NCBI GenBank assembly: GCA_963169195.1
Contig: CAUJDN010000066.1
Coordinates: 147,020 to 211,019 of the forward strand
Origin: Acidobacteriota bacterium
Lineage (GTDB): Bacteria > Acidobacteriota > Vicinamibacteria > Vicinamibacterales > UBA2999
Direction: 5' to 3'
DNA: 64,000 nucleotides
In this document: positions 62,118 to 64,000 of the stretch, in pieces
Layout of the letters: every line of letters begins with the position of its first letter
How positions within the stretch are numbered: the stretch's first letter is position 1
The notes under the pieces: generated by a model
Database searches by the model: none
The model's input: only the letters and a program-made list of their open reading frames with translations
What the model was told of the DNA's origin: nothing
Translations under genes and position numbers: made by a program

Positions 62118-62381
62118 TCACGCATGCGGCGTACGGCGCTGGCGATGCGCAGCGAGCTGGCGCGCCAGATCCTGCAAGTGCCAGCGATAGATCGTCGCGA
62201 CGGCCTGCGACGTCCACAGTCGCGACGGCGGATCGCGGACGTCCCATGCCGGCAGCGGACCGGCCGCAGGCGTGGCCGACAGGGCCGCCGGGACCGCCGC
62301 CAGCACGGGATCGTCATCGGCGACGACGATCAGATCCGCTGAGACATCCGCCCAGTCGAGTCGCTGATCGTCGCGTCGCAT
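62118..62381 (-). CDS. Hypothetical small protein, last gene of the phage-like set
   Basis: An 87-residue protein without a recognised domain. It starts with 'RRDDQRLDWADVSADLIVVADDDPVLAAVPAAL' (region 2-34) and ends in a basic helix 'YRWHLQDLARQLAAHRQRR'. The start codon overlaps the stop of the upstream gene as TGATG (62379-62383), so it is translationally coupled. It ends 36 bases from the NYN gene stop, tail to tail. Confidence 0.6.
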   Translation of the reverse strand: MRRDDQRLDWADVSADLIVVADDDPVLAAVPAALSATPAAGPLPAWDVRDPPSRLWTSQAVATIYRWHLQDLARQLAAHRQRRTPHA

Positions 62382-62602
62382 CAGTCGCCCTGCCCTAACG
62401 CCCGTGGCGTGCGGGCCGACCGACGTGAGCTGATGTGCCACTTGCCGCACAAGCGACAGCGGTAGGCTTCCCCGCGCACGAACAATTGCCGTGCCCGCGC
62501 GTGCGCCGTGCGCTTGTTCGGCAGCTTGGCCTTGCCGTGGCAGGCTCTCGCTTCCGCCGCCGTGGGGCCGCTCGGCCGCTCGTAGCCCTTGTGCGCGCCC
62601 AT
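62381..62602 (-). CDS. Hypothetical small protein with zinc-finger-like motif (C-x2-C-x3-H)
   Basis: A 73-residue basic protein. The only motif is 'YRCRLCGKWHISSRR' near residue 49, a compact Cys-x2-Cys with a following His, common in small phage and mobile-element proteins that bind nucleic acid. ATG 62602 overlaps the previous stop as TGATG; GTG 62605 is one codon earlier and also possible. Coupled to both neighbours. Confidence 0.6.
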   Translation of the reverse strand: MGAHKGYERPSGPTAAEARACHGKAKLPNKRTAHARARQLFVRGEAYRCRLCGKWHISSRRSARTPRALGQGD

Positions 62603-63060
62603 CACGACATCTCCGACAGGGTCGCGATGTCGGCGAGCACCCGCATCAGTCGCGCGAGCGCCTCCGCTTCGCGCTGCACGAGATCCGCCCGGCGCCGATT
62701 CAGTGACGCGGCGTGGGCGGTGTGCTGCTGCTGCTCGTAGATCAGCGCCTCCCGCGTGCGCCAGCGCGCGGTGCCCTCGGGACTGTGGTCATAGTTGTCC
62801 ACGTCGCCCAGCGAGACGAGGGCGGCGGCGATCTGGCGCAGGCGGTCCGCCACGGGGGCGGCATCGCGTTCGAGCGCCGCGAGTCGCGCGGCGGCGGCGG
62901 CATGGAGTTGCTGCGCCTGTTTCAGCTCGGCGCGCAGGCCATCGAGCCGGTGGAGTCGCTGCACGCGGGCGCGGCGTTCGCGTTCGCTCGTGGCATCGAG
63001 CGGATCGGGACACGTCTCGCGCGCCGCGTCCAACGTGGCGAGGGCGGCGTCGGCCGTCAT
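62602..63060 (-). CDS. Hypothetical coiled-coil protein of the phage-like set
   Basis: A 152-residue protein that is almost all helix, Ala/Arg/Leu-rich with heptad-type spacing from about residue 30 to 150. A short break at residues 88-102 ('GDVDNYDHSPEGTARW') separates two helical halves. Such proteins occur as phage structural or scaffolding factors, but no family is recognised. ATG 63060 overlaps the preceding stop (ATGA). Confidence 0.6.
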   Translation of the reverse strand: MTADAALATLDAARETCPDPLDATSERERRARVQRLHRLDGLRAELKQAQQLHAAAAARLAALERDAAPVADRLRQIAAALVSLGDVDNYDHSPEGTARWRTREALIYEQQQHTAHAASLNRRRADLVQREAEALARLMRVLADIATLSEMS

Positions 63061-63314
63061 CGCGCACCCCCTGCCATCCGGACGCGCCATGTCGCCAACG
63101 CGAAGCGGAACGCGTCCGCCCGCGTGATGGTCGAGGCGGCGGGTGCGGCGGTCGGCGTCTGCGGCGCAGGCGGTGCGGGTGTCGCGGGCCGGGCCGTGGC
63201 CGTCGTCGTGCGGGCCTGTCCCTGCGGTCGGCACCGCGCGCACAGATACCTCGCGTCGTTCGTCGCGCAGCACGGTCGCCCGTCTGCGGTGCGTGTCCTG
63301 AATTTCGTCTCCAT
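63057..63314 (-). CDS. Hypothetical small protein with cysteine group, phage-like set
   Basis: An 85-residue protein with 'CCATNDARYLCARC' near residues 14-27, a possible zinc site, followed by a Thr/Ala/Pro-rich linker and a C-terminal helix. ATG 63314 is preferred over ATG 63329, as GGAGGA (63327-63322) lies at the proper distance for it. It overlaps the next gene by ATGA. Confidence 0.55.
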   Translation of the reverse strand: METKFRTRTADGRPCCATNDARYLCARCRPQGQARTTTATARPATPAPPAPQTPTAAPAASTITRADAFRFALATWRVRMAGGAR

Positions 63315-63373
63315 CTCGTGATCCTCCATCTGGTGTCCTGCCCATCGTGCGGGGTCGTCGTCGCCCTACTCGC

Positions 63374-63631
63374 CTACTCGCCCAGCAGCCGGCGCAGCCA
63401 GGCCGCGCCCGTCTGGGCCGATCCCGGCTGGCGCGCCTGTCGGAGCTGGCCCAGCAGCGCCCGGCGTCGCTGCTCGTCCTGCTTCGCCCGCTCTAGGGGA
63501 TACCGGCCCTCGATGATGTCGGCCGCGTGCGCGTCGCCCCGGCTGACGTGCGTCGGGATGCCGCTCGGTCGATGCCGGTAGATGCCGACGGCGTCCCACT
63601 CCGACTCGGGCAAGCGCCAGGGCGTCACCAT
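63374..63631 (-). CDS. Hypothetical small protein directly after the terminase gene
   Basis: An 85-residue protein starting 'VTPWRLPESEWDAVGIYRHRPSG' (region 2-24) with a basic helical end ('RAKQDEQRRRALLGQLRQAR'). No family is recognised. The ATG at 63631 overlaps the end of the terminase gene (stop at 63625-63627), so it is coupled to it. Confidence 0.6.
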   Translation of the reverse strand: MVTPWRLPESEWDAVGIYRHRPSGIPTHVSRGDAHAADIIEGRYPLERAKQDEQRRRALLGQLRQARQPGSAQTGAAWLRRLLGE

Positions 63632-64000
63632 ACGAGCCGCCCCGCCAACGCCCCGCCGTCGGTTCGCGCCACGCACGCCAGCAGCGCCCCCGCCGCGACG
63701 ACGGCCCGGTCATCGTGCGCCCCAGGCCGATGATCCACGCGGTCCCGGCCACTCGGCCCGCGCCGCCGCTCCAGCCCGCGTAACTCGCGCAGCGTCGCCG
63801 CGTCATCGAGCAGCGCCACGGTCCCGGCCTGCACGTGACTGAGCAGGTCGAGGTAGAGCGCACTGCGGTCGCGGTCCGCCGGGCGATAGCGCACGCCCCG
63901 GGCGCGGAACTGTTCGGCGACAAACTCCCCGGCATAGCGGTCGCCCACCACCTCAGGACAGCGGTAGCGCGTCACCAGCTCGCAGACTTCGGCGATGACA
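63625..64000 (-). CDS. Phage terminase large subunit, C-terminal nuclease domain (truncated by window edge)
   Basis: The reading frame is open to the last base; 124 residues are visible. The block 'CPEVVGDRYAGEFVAEQFRARGVRYRPA' (cited as a region), then 'SALYLDLLSHVQAGTVALLDD', 'ELRGLERRRGPSGRDRVDHRPGAHDDRAVVAAGALLA' (region) is the RNase H-like nuclease domain of the large terminase subunit (TerL/gp17 type): the Asp of VGDRYAG and the terminal HDD hold the metal. The ATPase part lies to the right of the window. It marks the beginning of a DNA-packaging or head module of a prophage or phage-derived element. An upstream GTG at 63975 is not the start, since the frame continues. Confidence 0.85.
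   Translation of the reverse strand, partial: VIAEVCELVTRYRCPEVVGDRYAGEFVAEQFRARGVRYRPADRDRSALYLDLLSHVQAGTVALLDDAATLRELRGLERRRGPSGRDRVDHRPGAHDDRAVVAAGALLACVARTDGGALAGRLVW

Noticed and set aside
63366..63935. 189-codon minus-strand open frame overlapping the terminase and the gene after it
   Set aside because: It is in another frame from the recognisable terminase nuclease domain and its product has no motif.

Overview
The window is 64 kb of chromosome from a GC-rich (roughly 70% GC), Gram-negative, menaquinone-using bacterium. Gram-negative character is shown by LptE, a TonB-family protein, a class A penicillin-binding protein with a long periplasmic region, and an RmlA nucleotidyltransferase. 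Menaquinone made by the futalosine route (mqnA, mqnC, a probable aminofutalosine deaminase, a UbiA prenyltransferase, a UbiE methyltransferase), BshC (bacillithiol-type thiol synthesis), pseudokinase/PEGA proteins and heptamer intergenic repeats together suggest Acidobacteriota, probably Vicinamibacteria. That placement is an inference; no rRNA is present.

Layout. 1-6129: end of a Gfo/Idh/MocA oxidoreductase, then a menaquinone operon whose first member is a radical-SAM-like protein without its cluster cysteines. 6130-10706: a 16-copy heptamer repeat, a TonB-like gene, miaA, hfq, deoB and dgt. 10699-19231: an extended -10 promoter, then yceD, rpmF, plsX, fabD, fabG, acpP, fabF, and then the two electron-transfer flavoprotein subunits and ETF:quinone oxidoreductase, which pass fatty-acid-derived electrons to the quinone made upstream. 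19245-26168: rmlA (minus), an acyltransferase, a histone-deacetylase-family hydrolase, leuS, lptE and holA. 26188-33718 (all minus): rpsT, a lytic transglycosylase, alaS, recX, pilT, ilvE and a soluble Ser/Thr kinase. 33830-35355: rsmE and a DUF1028 protein. 35386-39091 (minus): hrcA-grpE-dnaJ-prmA under a CIRCE operator. 39212-45505 (minus): amidohydrolase with xdhC, a class A PBP, and bshC. 45572-54491: a membrane pseudokinase with two PEGA domains, carA, carB, comEC. 54514-60891: mazG divergent from a metallo-hydrolase, then ribF, a small RsbW-like protein, cysS, a class III aminotransferase and a YraN-family protein.

60972-61234 holds tRNA-Gly(GCC) and tRNA-Cys(GCA). From there to the right edge the content changes abruptly to a mobile element: a NYN-domain ribonuclease-like gene with an inserted four-cysteine zinc ribbon faces a translationally coupled minus-strand set of small unknown genes that begins with the end of a phage terminase large subunit. 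tRNA-Cys is the likely integration site; no integrase lies in the window.

Two properties run through the whole window. Many transcription units have an A/T-rich -10 hexamer ending only 6-8 nt before the start codon, with no Shine-Dalgarno sequence, so their messages should be leaderless; this pattern also helps to choose start codons. Several intergenic gaps hold short 7- or 8-bp tandem repeats, resembling cyanobacterial STRR repeats. The most promising subjects for follow-up are the NYN/zinc-ribbon cargo gene at the element edge, the cluster-less MqnE homologue inside the menaquinone operon, and the pseudokinase-PEGA protein coupled to carA.
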